NCBI RefSeq assembly: GCF_005960665.1
Contig: NZ_CP040676.1
Coordinates: 12,501-67,500 of the forward strand
Reading direction: 5' to 3'
Length of the DNA stretch: 55,000 nucleotides
Source: Exiguobacterium mexicanum
GTDB lineage: Bacteria; Bacillota; Bacilli; Exiguobacteriales; Exiguobacteriaceae
The position numbers and the translations under genes were made by a program. The notes under the pieces are model-generated. The model searched no databases, was not told the DNA's origin, and worked only from the letters and a program-made list of their open reading frames with translations. Shown here one piece after another: positions 54,809-55,000 of the stretch. Each line of letters starts with the position of its first letter. The first letter of the stretch is position 1.

Positions 54809-55000
54809 ATGAAGGTACAAGGATTTTTAAGGTTATTTTGGACGACGCTCGTCTTCGGGACGTTGTTTGGGTTCGTCATGAACTTGCTGGCCAATCCTGG
54901 CTATTTAGTGAGTCAATCGTGGGAAGCGATTGTGACGGCACTCAGTTACTCGAGCACATGGACCGGGATTAGCATGATGGGCTTCTTCGCCTACTTGATT
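54809..55000 (+). CDS. KbaA-like membrane protein, 5' part only (runs off the window)
   Basis: Sixty-four codons are visible from ATG 54809 and the frame is open to the end. The N-terminus is MKVQGFLRLFWTTLVFGTLF, one membrane helix (about 8-28), and a second hydrophobic helix begins near 52. Position after salA and the general pattern fit KbaA, the activator of the KinB phosphorelay kinase in B. subtilis. In B. subtilis gerD lies between them; it is missing here. The assignment rests on context and a short sequence. The site AGAAGGG is 13 nt upstream, which is long. Confidence 0.55.
   Translation, partial: MKVQGFLRLFWTTLVFGTLFGFVMNLLANPGYLVSQSWEAIVTALSYSSTWTGISMMGFFAYLI

Overview
This window is a chromosomal segment of a low-to-mid GC Gram-positive bacterium (Bacillota, class Bacilli). 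Every gene lies on the + strand. Gene order follows the well-known Bacillus subtilis rrn - ctsR - rpoBC - S10/spc/alpha - truA - rplM/rpsI region almost gene for gene. Protein similarity recalled from memory, and the absence of the sporulation genes cwlD and gerD where Bacillus keeps them, suggest a non-sporulating relative such as Exiguobacterium. The genus is an inference.

Layout. 1-2330: 3' part of a 23S rRNA gene and a 5S rRNA gene, closed by tandem terminators. 2415-6941: CtsR-controlled stress operon ctsR-mcsA-mcsB-clpC. 6959-16371: radA, a PIN/TRAM protein, ispD-ispF, gltX, a T-box, cysE-cysS, mrnC, rlmB and a YacP/Rae1 NYN nuclease. 16461-20828: sigH, rpmG-secE-nusG, rplK-rplA, and rplJ-rplL behind an L10 leader. 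20863-28823: an rRNA-methyltransferase-like gene and rpoB-rpoC. 28831-33600: str operon (rpsL, rpsG, fusA, tuf). 33617-34167: an accessory predicted nucleotidyltransferase gene. 34225-49329: the S10-spc-alpha supercluster from rpsJ to rplQ, including secY, adk, map, infA and rpoA. 49399-52614: energy-coupling-factor transporter module ecfA1-ecfA2-ecfT, then truA. 52611-53677: rplM-rpsI behind an L13-type leader. 53727-55000: salA (Mrp family) and the start of a kbaA-like membrane protein gene.

Together the genes make ribosomes (rRNA, about 30 r-proteins, rRNA and tRNA modification), RNA polymerase (alpha, beta, beta'), translation factors (IF1, EF-G, EF-Tu), the Sec channel (SecY, SecE), and protein-arginine-phosphate quality control (McsB with ClpC). 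Regulation is visible as extended -10 promoters, a CtsR operator, a T-box, r-protein leaders and several intercistronic hairpins.

No mobile element, CRISPR array, prophage or clearly new multi-gene system was found. The points most worth a second look are: a promoter sitting inside the sigH terminator hairpin, with a competing shorter hairpin; a possible 11-codon leader peptide upstream of tuf whose ribosome binding site is locked in a hairpin; the nucleotidyltransferase-fold gene inserted between tuf and rpsJ; a long structured rpsL leader where ybxF is missing; the cysteine-poor long S14 in the spc operon; and the absence of disA beside radA.
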